The notes: generated by a model from the sequence alone, not told the origin. DNA of 64,000 nucleotides from Phylloscopus collybita (GCA_027886175.1 JAJNNQ010000004.1:17093501-17157500); one strand, 5' to 3'; positions 1 to 11,329 are shown, counted from the stretch's first letter. Program-made: numbers and translations.

Positions 1-1985
1 TGTGCCATCACTTTGTCCTGGAGAACAAACAAGTGCTCACCTCCATAAAACACTTATTGGATTTGCCACTGCGAGGATTGTTTAAAGCCAAACCTAGTGT
101 GATTTTAACAAAGACTGTAGGATGCAGCCAAAGCTGGAGACAAGATAGAGCAGTTGATGGATGTGGGCAATCACACACAGTAATGCAGGCTGTTGCTTGA
201 TTTATCGGTAGCAGCAACAGTTCCAGCAGAGGCCGGTTCACATCCAGTGTGAGTTCCTGTTTGATGCAAGGCTGCCCTTTCTTCTTTCATTAAAACATTG
301 CTGGAAACAGGTTAAAAAAAGGCTCTCTCCAAAATGTTTGCTCAGCAATGAAAAGGGAGCAGAATCTCGTATTTTTGCCACCACCCACCCAAAAACCAGA
401 GTGGATAGGACAGGTGTGCCCTGCCAGCACCTGGCCCAGAGACCTGTCTCACTCTCTCAGATTCTGGTTCAAAGCTGGTAAAGGGTGTGTGAGTGTATTC
501 TCAGTGTGAAGATGGTTTCCAGCCCAGTGAGTGCCAGTCCTGTCACCCCACAGGGCCTTCAGTCCAAATCAAGTTTTGCTTGTAAAAGCAACCTGTGGGA
601 TCCATAAGCAACAGAGAAAGCCTAGAGGGATCTGAAGGGAGGTAAAACTGCATTCAAAAATGAGTTCTCTCCATTAAGGGGGTTAATTGTGGCAGCTGCC
701 TGGCACATCCCACCAGGAAGAGCTGAAGGAACGTTTTCAGTCTCTTGCAGAGACACCTGTCAGTGAAGGGGCTCCTTACACCCTGAGGGTGGCCTGGTGT
801 AAACCAACCAACCCGCCTGGGGCTCATGAGAGCTCCACTAACTCATCCTCTGCAGGCTCAGCAAGACTGGGCTCTGCTCTGAGAAGGAACAGGACCTGGC
901 TGTGAGGAGGGACGAGTGGCTGGTGCTTGTCCCCTGGTGTCCTCTCTCCCTGCCTGGCCAAGCTCATGCTGTCACTAACCCTCAGTGAGGCCAGTCTGAC
1001 AGGGGCCCAAGCTCTTCCTGCAGAGCCCCCAGATGAGGGTGGCCACCACGGCTCCGAGAGCTGCTCTGTCTTTCCATCTGGTGACAAAAGAGGACATGCT
1101 GGGTGTGCTGTGGGTCCGTGGATAGGGAGGAGAGGCTGGGCAAGCAAAGCGGGGACATCCCCGGGGTGAATCATGTGTTTTAGGGAGGTGAAGAAGAACC
1201 CTCTTCACCAGCAGAGGTGGGTTAGGAGAAAACCCTGCCAGGAGCTGCCACAGGGCAGTCATTGCTGCTGTCCCTGCTGCTGGGACCATGGCCCTGCCAC
1301 GACAACACCCATGGTAGCACCATGATGGCACTGCCCCTCACCAGGCAGCCACCATGGCAAGGCTTGGTGGCCACTGTGGCCATCCCACCTGCACTGGGAT
1401 CCCTGCAGTGCCAGCAGCTCTTGCTGCACCCCTCCTGCCTGCAGGAAATGCTGGGACCCAGGGCCATGGGCAAGGATGAGGAGTAGGGAGAGGAGGAAAT
1501 GGCCCCTTGCTTCCAAGGGCCACAGCTGCTTGCAGATGCAAATGGCCTTTCACAGCCAACATAGGCAGACAAAGCAGGACAATTTCTGTGTCCAAACAAG
1601 ACCTCACCAAGGAGCAGCATGAAAAAGCCTATTATTTTCCCCTCTCAAACAGCTTATTCCAGTCTGTGCATCTGTGATGGGAGATTCTCACACCATCTGC
1701 TTTAGGGTATTTTAAGCATCAAACTCCAGCACTCCCAATCACCATTTTGACATCAGTGATTCCTGCTTATTGACTATTTTGACATTTGGCTCTGCAGATC
1801 TGATCTTTCGGATTGTGCTTAAGTTGGGCAATAAGGGAAGCTCAGGTCCACAGTAACAGTCCTGAAATGTCTCTGGCCACGGGGCAGTGGGGGGTGCACA
1901 TCTGGAAAAGGCTTGTTTTCTGGGAGAACAGAGCCCTGACAGCCCATTCCAGCTGCTCCAGCCCCTGTTCCTGTCCCAATTTCAG
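1..1985 (+). other. F9: F9 intron 1, 3' part (or upstream sequence); no gene seen
   Basis: Nearly 2 kb before the first recognisable F9 exon. I found no convincing signal-peptide exon joined to a phase-1 donor here. The human intron 1 is about 6 kb, so exon 1 most likely lies before the window. The stretch around 840-1500 is G+C-richer, but its open frames on both strands are short and show no family signature. The acceptor of exon 2 closes the block. Confidence 0.6.
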
Positions 1986-2149
1986 TGTTCATCGAGAACA
2001 AAGAGGCGAGCTCGGTTCTGCAGAGACAAAGGCGAGCCAACTCCAACAGGCTGGAAGAGGTTATTCCTGGGAACCTCGAGAGGGAATGCATAGAAGAAAA
2101 ATGCAGCTATGAAGAAGCCCGAGAAGTGTTTGAAAACGAAGAGAAAACG
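1986..2149 (+). CDS. F9: F9 exon 2: propeptide and Gla domain
   Basis: 164 bp, enters in phase 1 and leaves in phase 0, between ttcag and gtgagt. The propeptide keeps Phe at -16, Ala at -10 and the RQRR furin site, features used by gamma-glutamyl carboxylase and furin. The Gla segment includes [20 protein letters not shown], with paired Glu residues for gamma-carboxylation and Ca2+-dependent membrane binding, and the conserved small disulfide loop C-IEEK-C. Confidence 0.97.
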
Positions 2150-2701
2150 GTGAGTATCCATGCTGCTGCAAAATGGCAGCACCTTGTTCCCTCTAGCCCA
2201 CACCTCTGCACCCCTCAGGTGGGGCACAGAGGGGCAAGAGGAGAGAACAGCAAGGAGAAAACTTACAGGGCCAAGGGCAGCATCTGGCATGGTTAATTCT
2301 CATTTGTGCTCCATCACTTGGGGCTGGGGAGCTGCTTTAAAAGCTTTGTCAGTCACCACTGGGATTATGGAGGTGGTGGTTTCCCTGCAAGTCTATTTGT
2401 TCAGCTTTGGAGCCATCCAGGTACTACTTCAGTCAGACAACTCCCAGAAATTAGAAAACAAAGGAAACTTTTTCTTTTTTCCCTTTGCAGATGCAGTTTT
2501 GGCAAACATATGTTGGTAAGAACTGCTTTTTTTTTCATGTTCTAATGCTTAATATTCCTCTCTCAGTGCATAAAAACTTGATGTTACTGTAACAGATGCA
2601 TTTCAGCATCCAAAAAATGTACTGATAGAACCAGTCAGAGCCTTGCACTCCAAATCCTGCAGCACCCAGCCAGAGTCTGTCCCACTGGTATAGAAATGGC
2701 A

Positions 2702-2737
<36 letters not shown>

Positions 2738-4168
2738 CATCTTAGCATTTTATTTGTTCAAGCAGGGTTTTTCTGAACAAATTTCAAGAACCTCACGGAA
2801 CAAAACCAATTCAGACAGACTACTGGATCTCATTGAGCCCAGGGCACGCTCTGGGCTTCAGTTTCAGCTGTGTGACAGAGTAAAATACCACAGCAATAAT
2901 TAACACCCCTTCAGCAAACAGCAAATGCTCTGTTCTCAAGCAGAGATCTCCAGATAAGGCACAGTCTTGTGAAGGCACAGCGTGAATCCCTAGAAATGCC
3001 ATATTAAAGTGGAGACTCAACATGATCATAGCAAACAGCTGTTTGCAATTCACACCCTCACTTCACTGTTTTCTTTCCACATCTACTTCTTCCTTTTCAG
3101 CCTCCATCCCCAACGACTCCTTGGTCCCTTAACAAAAAGATTTCAATGCCCACTACACCATCTGAAACTAATTTTAAGGACATTTCAATAAATGAACTGT
3201 TTTGTAGATTGGCGAAGTGCCCAGAACATCTCACTAAAAAGCCTTAAATAATTCAGATTACTCGGTCCAGACTATAAAATAAAAACATTACATTTGCATT
3301 GTAGGACCGTCCTCTGAAAAAACAACTGATGAAACTCAACACTGCATTTGTTTCCCCACCACTGTAACAAATTAGGTCATCAAAAATAAGGAATGCCATC
3401 TATTCCTCTGTCATCCGAGGTGCCTGGATTGCTGTTCAGAGCTCTTGTTCCCAGCCTGCAGCCCACAGGAGCTCACCCTTGCACAGCACCCGAGCCCCAG
3501 CTGCCCTCACTAGGCAGCAACAACAGCTGCAATCCTCACCCTACCTGCAAAGCTCCACACCGGACTCAGACAAGCCCAAACCATTCTGTTCCTGTTTGCA
3601 TTTTGCATTCCAGCCCATTCCTGAAAACCCCATTAACTGCCACACTGTGCTGCCACTTTGCAGGACACAAACACAGCAAAGCCTTGCCCTTTCTCCATGC
3701 TTTGGCACAAGCATTTGAAAGGGCATTCCCCATCATTTAACATTACTGATTTACCTTCTCAAATTTTAGATCACCAATTTTGCAATAGTGAGCATTTTCA
3801 TTAAAGCCTCAGGTTCTCAGCTGGAGGCAGATGTGACAATAAAAGCCCTGGCACATGAGGAAAAATCTAGACCAGGTAATAGTTAGTAGTACAGGACTGA
3901 GAAAGAAAGAGCAACATGGAGGTTCTCAATCCTAATACACAGACAGGTCTGCACACACTAGTGGGCAGACCCAATCTTTCACAGAATAGCATTAGTGTTA
4001 AAACAACCCAAATTAGGATATTTTAAGCATTCTTGAAGTAGCAAACCTTCTAAACTTGTCTAATTTGGCCAAGACGTGAGGTCCTGCTGAGGTGTTGCAC
4101 TGAGGAAGGGTTCTGCTGAAAGGAGCAGAACTAACCCACAGGGGACACAGCTGACACTCCAGTAAAGC

Positions 4169-4202
<34 letters not shown>

Positions 4203-7200
4203 CTGCTGCTGTTGCTGCTACCCCAGTGCTGGCATTGTCTGTTGCACACTTGGCTGCCAGGGTCTGTCCCTCTCCATGCCAAAGAAGGAGGCTGTGCTGT
4301 CTCTTGTTTGGCTGGCACAGTGAGGCCCCAGCGCGCGGTGAGCACCAGGCGTGGAGGAGCCTGGTGTTTGTTAACTCTCCTGTCTTCTCTCCAAGACGGG
4401 GACCAGTGCAACCCCAATCCATGCAAAAACGGAGCCGTGTGCAAGGATGAAATCAATTCCTACGTGTGCTGGTGCCCAGCTGGCTATGAAGGCAAGAACT
4501 GTGAGATAGGTACGTAGCCAGGGCCCCTCCAGGGCTGTGCTGCTCTGCTGGGAACTCAAAGTGGGGCCAGAGTGGCACCCTCTGGGGGGCTGTTTGAGAC
4601 ACATTGTGCTTTGTTGTTAGGCACTAGAGGAAGGTGTAAATTCAACCTGTTGGCACTGGGGGTGGCAGGGGGACATGCCTGGGGACACAGCAGTGGATAT
4701 ACTCAGCCCCAGTGGAGCCCCAGCTCCCGCTCTGCTGAGCACCTGCTCTTAGGGAGGGCTCAATGGAGACTCAGGCTCAAGGTCTTGTGTTCAGCTGTGG
4801 CTGCCAGCGCAAATGTTGACACAGAGCCTTTCCTTTATGTCCCAGCACAAGCCTTCCTGGGACTGTTCAGTCAGGGACAACCTGCTCACCTGCTGAAAGC
4901 AGAGTTTCCCACAGACTCCTCATGAAACCACCATTCTCCCACTCCCCTTTCCTTTTCTCACGCCAGGCTGAGCAGCAGGTGCTGGGCAGGGCAGGATTAT
5001 CCTGACTTCCTCTCAATGGCACTCTGTGTAATTCATAATTATAATTATCAGCAGCAACCTTGATTCTGGAGGCAAATAAAAGGCAAATATTTTCCTGATG
5101 GGTTGAGGAGTTTATGAAAACCAAACAGCTGATAATTTAGGCAAGAGGGATATTCAGCTCTTATAATATAATCAGGGGCTGTGCAACTCGCATAATGTGC
5201 TAGACTCACTGCACTAATAAAAGATTCTCTTTCTAGTTGTATTTCTGCTCTGGCAAGAGAGGAGTGTACGTTAAAAAGAGCATTTCAAAGTTGCATCAAA
5301 TTTAAATAGTCTCATTGCAGATTTCTTGGGGAAGTGAGGAGCAAAAATAGAGCTGGAAGTGAGGCGTGAAGAAGAGCTCTGTAAAAATAGTAAATGATGG
5401 CATTAAAATGGCTACAGGAAGGGAGGTGTCCTTGAGGAAGTAGGAGTGGAGTTAATCTGCTGTGAAGTTATTTGAAAACTCACTGAGAATTGCAAGGGCC
5501 TCTGCAGATTTGTAGTTTCTCACCTCCAAGGTGTTCCCACCAACAGAGGAGTGAGGGGTAGGGTGGGAAAAGACAGGTGCAAGTCAGGGAAATCTCACTC
5601 TGCCTCAGGCTGGGACTTGTTTCATCACACATCCTGCTGAAATGGGTCTTCAAGCCAGGCTGTGCCGACGGATGGTATGTCAGGAAGAACATAAGGGGGG
5701 GAAGAACTTCCTGAAGTTTAGGGCCCAGCAATAATTGCAGTACAAAGCCCTGCTTTGCTCCAATTTGATACAGGGTGTTCTCCCCCACTGCCAAAAGCAT
5801 GAAAGTGGGGAAATCACGTGGCTTGTTACCAAATATTTGCAGGAGACCTTTAGGGTCAGGCTGACAGATTTCAGCCAGCATGCAACTGTTGGAGGCAGGA
5901 GGCTGTGCCAGGGCTCAGTGGGGCTTTGTAGGTTACTCAACCTGCCTGCTCAGAGAAGTGCTCACTGCTCCTTCACTATGAGCAGGGATGGGATTGCCCT
6001 TCTTCCCCTTCTCCTTGCAAGCAATCATCTGTTTTCCATAGTCTGCATCAACCACGGGGAGTCACAGAGCCCAAACTCCCCAGTCTCAACAAATCTCTGA
6101 CCAGTTGTGTTTCAAAAGAGCTCTCACAGTTCCATTTTAATTTCTTTCAGACTTCACTTGTGCTATTAAAAATGGAGGCTGCAAGCACTTCTGCAGCCAT
6201 CAGCCCCCACAGAAGGTTGTGTGTTCCTGTGCTGCTGGCTATAAGCTGCATGAAGACGGGAAGTCCTGCGAACCTACAGGTTAAGTTTTAAACTGTTTTT
6301 AAAAGATTTGGTTTAAAGTTTTCAAGGCCTTGTTCTGAATCTAGTTATATGAATTACATAGCTGCAATATCCTGTTGGAAACCTTGTTGCTTGTATCCCT
6401 ACTTAGCAAAGACAGAGCCCTGCACTTTCCCAAGGGCGGCAGATGTGGGGTCTGCCTCGAAGGGTTCGCTGTAAACATCTCCTTTTTAATCCGAATGAGT
6501 GGAGAGGGAGGGTAGTTGTCCAGGGATTTGTTCAAAGGTAAATGCTTGTTTCAGATGGCTGCTCAGACAGGCTCCAGCCATCTTACAGTTCTAAATATAG
6601 ATAAGAAATTTTCAGAAGGCAGAAAGGTGATGTTCAGCTACACCAGCACCCAGCCAGGACTCACTCCTGTGTTCTTCCAGTATGAGCTAATAGTTAGCTA
6701 CTGATTCTGCCTTGAGGATGCTCTGAGCTTTTCAGAAACAAAGAAGATTTTGCTCACTGTAAATCCTCCTGATGGTTTATTTCATGGCCGCTCATGACCC
6801 AGTGCCTTATAATTACCTGAGTTAGGTGGGTACAAGTGAAGCTTTGTGTATCTGCAGAGACCCTCAATGAGAACTGTCTCTGGCTTAGCTGTTGTAGTGG
6901 GTGGGGTGGAAGGAAAATGCAGTGCTTGAGACTGCAGCTTCACAAAGGGCTAAAGAACATCTGGTTCTTGCTGTGTTCCTCAGCTTTGCCCTGCTCCTAG
7001 ACCATTACCATACCTATAGCTACACTGACATGTGCAGACCCCACCCAACACAACACAGCAAAATAACTGGGCATGAACATCTCAGAAGCACATCTGGCAG
7101 AGAAGAGATTGAGCAGGTAAATATTTTGTCATCTAAAATCAGTTTAACATTCAGTGCTATCACATTTCTAACACCTGACTGCAGTGGGTTTGCACACCCA

Positions 7201-10200
7201 AGCTTGCATGCAGGTATTTGCACAGGGGAGCTCTGTCAGCTGCAGCACGGAGCACTGACCTCCTGAATGTGCTGGCTGTCAGCAATCTTTGGTTGGGAAT
7301 CTTGCTAACAAAGGATCTCGTCAAGAGCTCAGGCCCATGTTGCCCAACATGCTGCATCACTTTCACTGGACCAGAAAGGTTTACAGTTAGCAAGAAGCTA
7401 ATCTTTCAGGTTGGGTGATTGCCCTTCCTGAAAAAGCTTCTCTTTTGTTGGCTCTGAAAGCTTCATTTCATAGGCTAAGCTTGCAGGTACCACTTTCCAT
7501 CACTCAACATTCAGTTGAGTCCTGTTCCTTAAGCGAACTGTTTAAAAAATAAAGTCTCAGTAGGCCACACACACATCTGATTTTACACTAATGTTTGTTT
7601 GCTCAGTGCTTCTGAAAGCTTTTCAGATGAAAGACAATGCCTGGTGCTATTTACTATTTTGACTGCCACTACCAGCAGGAATTCTGCACACACTGCGTGG
7701 GAGTGGAAAGGGAAGAGCTCGTCTGAAATGAGCCTACAGATGAGATCTTCATTAACAGAGAAAATGTACAACTCTAGGAAGAGTTTATTAATGTTTTCCT
7801 CACCTTGGTGCCAAGCAGGATTATCTGTACAATTGGCAGAGGTTGTTTCCTGCCCTCTCCCAGCTGGCTGTTTATTGTTCTGGAGTCACTGCTGTAGAAA
7901 TGCCGGCCAAGTGCCCGGCTGCCCAGCACAGGATTCCCAGGTATGCAGCACACTTCCTGCCAAGAGCAGGCACAGCTGCCCCGGCCCATCAGGCAGGCTT
8001 GCTCAACACAAGATTTTTTCACTTTAAAAGCTGTTCAGATGTCATTTCCAGAGCCCAGAAACAATCTGTGCTTTTGCTACTTTTACATATACTCGTGCTG
8101 TGGCTCCAAGGCACAGGCATGTGTGCACGGGGTACTTGTGGTCAGCCCACAGCCCTGTGCTGAGGTGAGGCAGCATTTCCCTCCTTGCTGCCCCTTTGGT
8201 CACTGTAGCTGGGTGTGACACAGCCAGTGACAGGTGTGACTGTTCCTCTCCAGTGCCATATCCCTGCGGGAGGATCACGGCTCCTGAAGCCAAGAGGAAG
8301 CTCACCAGATCCATGAACACCTTTGAGCACTGGAACATCACCGGTGATGACCTTGACGATGCCCCTGACGAGGTGCTGGACAACACCACGGAAACCAGCA
8401 CTGCTGCCACCACCAGGATCACACCCGTGCTCAGGACGGGCACGCGCGTTGTTGGCGGGTCAGACAGCATGAAAGGAGAGGTGCCCTGGCAGGTACCAGC
8501 TCTTTCTGCAAACCTTCTGTAACCCCAGCAGTCACTCTCTGAGTATGAGGTTAGACTGGCAATAGTCTCGAGCCTAACAGGAACACATCTTCTTTCCATA
8601 CACAGTTTTATGCCAGAGCATCAAAACTTGCCTGCATGGGGCTCTCCTCTGGCAAAGAAAGCCAGAAGTCAGAGACACAGCAGCTTTACCTGGTGGGGCA
8701 CAAAGGGTTGAGCTACAGCAACAGATTGCCCAGTGTCCATGAATGTACCAAAAGTAAGCTGAAGGCTGAGGGAAGGGAGTTTTGCAAGGGGCAATGCAAC
8801 TCATTTTATGGCTCCATCAGTTTCAGCAGGTCACTGAATCATCCAACAGTTTAGGTTGGAAGGGACCTTAAAGATCAGCTACTTCCAACCTCCTGCTGTG
8901 ACCAGGGCCACCTTCCACTTGTCCAGGCTTACAGAAACCCCAGAGTGTGATTTCCCCCTGCTCCTCAGGTTCTGCTGGTGAACAGTGAAGGTCTGGGCTT
9001 CTGTGGCGCATCCATCATCAACGAGAAGTGGGTGGTGACAGCAGCACACTGCCTGAAGCCGGGCTACACCCACAACCTCACTGCTGTGGCAGGTGAGCGC
9101 CTGGGCAGGAGGGGAGGGACCCAGGGCTTGCACTGAACATGGCATGGCACAGGACACTGTGACCGCAGTGATGGGCAGCAGTGGGACACAAGCCGCTCTG
9201 GGGCCTGACATGAGCCAGTGTGGGGCCTGACACCAGCTGCCGTGGGGCACGGAGGCCCCAGCTGAAGTTACAACATCTCATCAGCCCAGTCCTCCCAGGT
9301 ACCCACCTCTGGTAGGGAGCAGTGAACTGGGTCTGCCTTGGTCCCAGAGCCACAGTGCAGTGTAAACACAGGTCAACCTGGCCATGGGTGAGCTCACCTG
9401 AGCCAGAGGCTCATCCAGGCAGCTTTAAAGCCCGGTGGAAGAAGCACTCCCCTCCCCTACGCTTCTTTGCTTCTCCACTTTCATCCCTGAATCACATTTT
9501 CAGGTCCCCAGCAACAGCAGGCAACTCTAACGTAAAAAAAGCAACAGCGAGCATCTCTAACGTAAGAAAAGCCACCTGAAAGTCTTCCCCGCGTTTGTCT
9601 TGCGTTTACACTGTAGAAACAGCCAGGCCAAACAGCCTGGCAGGGAGCCGGCATCCCTGCTCTGCCCAGAAAACCCCCTCCGAGCCCGCCGGACCCGCTC
9701 ACCTCTGGCTGCTCCGCGCCGGCTCCGCAGCAGCACGGCCGGGCCCGAGTGCCGCAGCTGCTGCTGCTCAGAGGCGATGGTGCGCTCCGGAGAGCTGGGC
9801 AGAGCCGGCAGAGGCCCCGCAGCAGGGGCCAAACGCACCCCTGGCCCCGGGGGCTGCGGGAGAGCGGCCGGGAAAAGTCATCCTGCTCCCAGCCTTCAGC
9901 GTGGGGGGGCGGCCCCAGCTGCTGCCCCTGAATTCACCGAGCTGGGAGCACGGCACAGCCGCCCTTCCCTCTCTCTACCTGTTACACGAGGCGGGGGAAG
10001 GTAACAGGCTGCCGGCACCTCGGTCACAGCGACTGCCAGCAGCTGAGCCTCGGGCGGGCTCGGGGCACCTGTGAGCAGCAGGCGGGGCATTGCTGCCCTC
10101 CCGTGCCCCATCCTGCCCCGTGGCTCTGGGGGTTCAGAAAGGGGAAGGTAAGGTTTCTTTTCACTAATACATTATTTATTTTAAACCAAGATTTTTCATC

Positions 10201-11107
10201 AGCGAGTTCTGCCCCTTTTGCTGCAAGGGCGACCTTCCCTTGCATCTCTCTGAGGGTGCTAAATTCCCAAAACAGCCACATTGCTGCTGATTCTGGCAAA
10301 AAACATCTGCATCTATGGTGCCTGATGGGGCAATGTGTCCCGCCCAATGTCACACCTGGGTTGTGCGGGGGGCCTGAGTATGAGGGAACGTGCTGCTGCC
10401 TTGGACAAGGGGCCAGCAGCCCAGCCAGGAGCAATCTGAGGGCTGAGCCCTTGGCAGCCACTGGGCTGGGCTGGGACCACCCCGGGATGGCACCACCGGG
10501 GCACAGCCCCCGGCGCTGCCGTGGAGGGAACACGGCCCCAGTCATGTTTGTCTCTGCAGGTGAACACGATGTCAGGATCGACGAGCACACGGAGCAGCGG
10601 CGCAGGGTGGTCAGGCTGCTCCCCCACCCCACCTACAATGCCTCCAACAACGAGTACCACAACGACATCGCCCTCCTGGAGCTGGACCAGCCCCTCACCT
10701 TCAACAGCTACGTCACCCCCATCTGCCTGGGCAGCCGCGAGTTCACCAACGCTCTGCTGAAGCAGGGCATCGGCACGGTCAGCGGCTGGGGCAAGCAGCT
10801 CTTCCGTGGCCGCAAGGCCACCACCCTCCAGGTCCTCAAGGTGCCCTTTGTTGACCGGCCCACCTGCCTCAAGAGCACCTCCACCACCATCCTGCAGAAC
10901 ATGTTCTGTGCAGGCTTCCCGTCCGGGGGCAGGGACACCTGCGAGGGGGACAGCGGGGGGCCCTACACCACGGAGATTGAGGGCACCTGGTTTCTCACGG
11001 GGATCACCAGCTGGGGAGAGGAATGTGCCCTGCCGGGAAAGTACGGCATCTACACCAGGGTCTCCAAGTACGTGAAGTGGATAAAGCAGACCACAAGGCT
11101 CCCCTGA
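1986..11107 (+). CDS. F9: Coagulation factor IX gene, exons 2-8 (exon 1 missing)
   Basis: Gene-level entry; the coding exons are 1986-2149, 2491-2515, 4396-4509, 6151-6279, 8254-8492, 8969-9092 and 10560-11107. The product is a vitamin K-dependent serine protease zymogen secreted by liver. When cut by factor XIa or VIIa it assembles with factor VIIIa on phospholipid and activates factor X. In order the exons encode: propeptide with RQRR furin site, Gla domain, aromatic-stack segment, EGF1, EGF2, activation peptide, and trypsin-like domain starting VVGG. The catalytic His (TAAHC), Asp (NDIALLELD) and Ser (GDSGGP) are present, as is the specificity-pocket Asp (RDTC). All introns are GT-AG with the phases known from human F9. 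Sizes of 164, 25, 114 and 129 bp for exons 2-5 and 548 coding bp for exon 8 equal the human ones; exon 6 is 36 bp longer and exon 7 is 9 bp longer. The signal-peptide exon is not in view. MCF2 lies convergent downstream. Confidence 0.97.
2491..2515 (+). CDS. F9: F9 exon 3: 25-bp aromatic stack micro-exon
   Basis: 25 bp, exactly the length of human F9 exon 3, encoding MQFWQTYV plus one base. The acceptor is tttgcag and the donor gtaaga. It supplies the FW...Y aromatic stack that links the Gla and EGF1 domains. Confidence 0.95.
2705..2735 (+). repeat. Poly(A) run of 31 A
   Basis: Uninterrupted homopolymer in F9 intron 3. No AATAAA sits just before it, so there is no positive sign of a retroposed mRNA tail. 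Confidence 0.95.
4170..4218 (+). repeat. CTG trinucleotide repeat in F9 intron 3
   Basis: About ten perfect CTG units (4170-4200), then an interrupted CTG/TTG continuation to about 4218. It lies about 180 bp before the exon 4 acceptor. On the other strand it is a CAG repeat. Confidence 0.95.
4396..4509 (+). CDS. F9: F9 exon 4: calcium-binding EGF1
   Basis: 114 bp, phase 1 to phase 1. The translation starts DGDQC and contains [12 protein letters not shown], which fits the Asp/Asn beta-hydroxylation consensus (C-x-D/N-x4-F/Y-x-C) of calcium-binding EGF modules. The first loop reads CNPNPC where human has CESNPC, and CKNGAVC where human has CLNGGSC. Both human O-glycan serines (53 and 61) are therefore absent. 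Confidence 0.97.
   Translation, partial: TGTSATPIHAKTEPCARMKSIPTCAGAQLAMKARTVR
4510..6150 (+). other. F9: F9 intron 4; nothing further seen
   Basis: 1.6 kb of ordinary sequence with A+T-rich patches near 5030-5420. No coding, RNA or repeat element that I can support. Confidence 0.5.
6151..6279 (+). CDS. F9: F9 exon 5: EGF2
   Basis: 129 bp, identical in length to human exon 5, between tttcag and gttaag, phase 1 to phase 1. The peptide [14 protein letters not shown] starts the module and [16 protein letters not shown] completes the six cysteines. EGF2 connects to the protease domain. Confidence 0.97.
6280..8253 (+). other. F9: F9 intron 5; nothing further seen
   Basis: About 2 kb without a supportable gene, RNA or clear repeat on either strand; only short chance open frames. 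Confidence 0.5.
8254..8492 (+). CDS. F9: F9 exon 6: activation peptide and protease N-terminus
   Basis: 239 bp against 203 in human, same phases. It begins VPYPCG, the light-chain Cys that bridges to the protease domain. The likely first cleavage is after KLTR and the second after GTR before VVGG. Between them lies an acidic, Thr-rich activation peptide with two N-glycosylation sequons (NIT, NTT). An additional Arg occurs in TTRITPV, ten residues before the VVGG cut; human FTR directly precedes VVGG. The exon ends VPWQ. Confidence 0.96.
8826..8930 (-). mobile_element. CR1 LINE fragment in F9 intron 6
   Basis: The stretch reading aatcatccaacagtttaggt, then ttggaagggaccttaaagat and on through gaccagggccacc, is the familiar complement of the CR1 3' end. 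It is a 5'-truncated LINE fragment in minus orientation. It ends about 40 bp before the exon 7 acceptor. Confidence 0.75.
8969..9092 (+). CDS. F9: F9 exon 7: catalytic histidine exon
   Basis: 124 bp (human 115), phase 0 to phase 1, between cctcag and gtgagc. It encodes [20 protein letters not shown] followed by WVVTAAHC, which carries the active-site His and its disulfide partner. The extra three codons fall after the AAHC motif, in [10 protein letters not shown]. Confidence 0.97.
9511..9570 (+). repeat. 30-bp tandem duplication
   Basis: Positions 9511-9540 and 9541-9570 are two adjacent 30-bp copies that differ at three positions. Each starts gcaacagc and contains ctctaacgtaa. Confidence 0.9.
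9600..10110. promoter_or_regulatory. CpG-rich block inside F9 intron 7
   Basis: Dense in G+C and CpG compared with the flanking intron, with several open frames on both strands as expected from high G+C. No TATA box, recognisable exon or protein family is visible. It could be an intragenic CpG island or simply a GC-rich patch. Confidence 0.35.
10560..11107 (+). CDS. F9: F9 exon 8: serine protease catalytic half
   Basis: 548 coding bp including TGA at 11105-11107, the same length as in human. The acceptor is tctctgcag, phase 1. Motifs: GEH start, [20 protein letters not shown] (catalytic Asp), [32 protein letters not shown] (pocket Asp and catalytic Ser), [20 protein letters not shown], and a [10 protein letters not shown]-terminus. 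The open frame extends upstream of the acceptor, so the splice site, not an ATG, sets the start. Confidence 0.98.
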
Positions 11108-11219
11108 CCCCAGGGAGCACTGTGCCCTGCTGGGGAGGCTGCACTGCACCAGAGGAGTGACTGGGGAGTTGGACAGGGACCATAGCAATCTCTGTGGTTC
11201 TGAGATACCACTGCATTTA

Positions 11220-11225
11220 AATAAA
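11220..11225 (+). terminator. F9: F9 poly(A) signal AATAAA
   Basis: First AATAAA, 112 nt after the F9 stop codon. A second AATAAA sits at 11301-11306 and a third at 11926-11931, so the 3' UTR could be extended. Confidence 0.6.
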
Positions 11226-11300
11226 CATTTCTAAATGAAATAACTTTTGCTCTTGGAAGGCAAAAGTTGAGAGAATGCAAAGAAAATGTGATAATAAGGA

Positions 11301-11306
11301 AATAAA
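11301..11306 (+). terminator. F9: F9 alternative poly(A) signal AATAAA
   Basis: Second AATAAA in F9 orientation, 81 bp after the first. Confidence 0.45.
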
Positions 11307-11329
11307 AAGCTCTTTTAATGACCCATGGC

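Larger units (their letters stand above)
2516..4395 (+). other. F9: F9 intron 3
   Basis: Holds a 31-nt poly(A) run at 2705-2735 and a CTG-rich trinucleotide tract at 4170-4218, listed separately. Otherwise I see only short chance open frames and no RNA gene. Confidence 0.6.
9093..10559 (+). other. F9: F9 intron 7 with an internal CpG-rich block
   Basis: Contains a 30-bp unit duplicated in tandem (9511-9570) and a G+C- and CpG-rich block at about 9600-10110. Both are listed separately. The remainder is non-coding as far as I can see. Confidence 0.6.

Noticed and set aside
1262..1486. Hydrophobic plus-strand open frame MLLSLLLGPWPC as F9 signal exon
   Set aside because: Not similar to known F9 signal peptides and no phase-1 donor in the right place. 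A chance Leu-rich frame.
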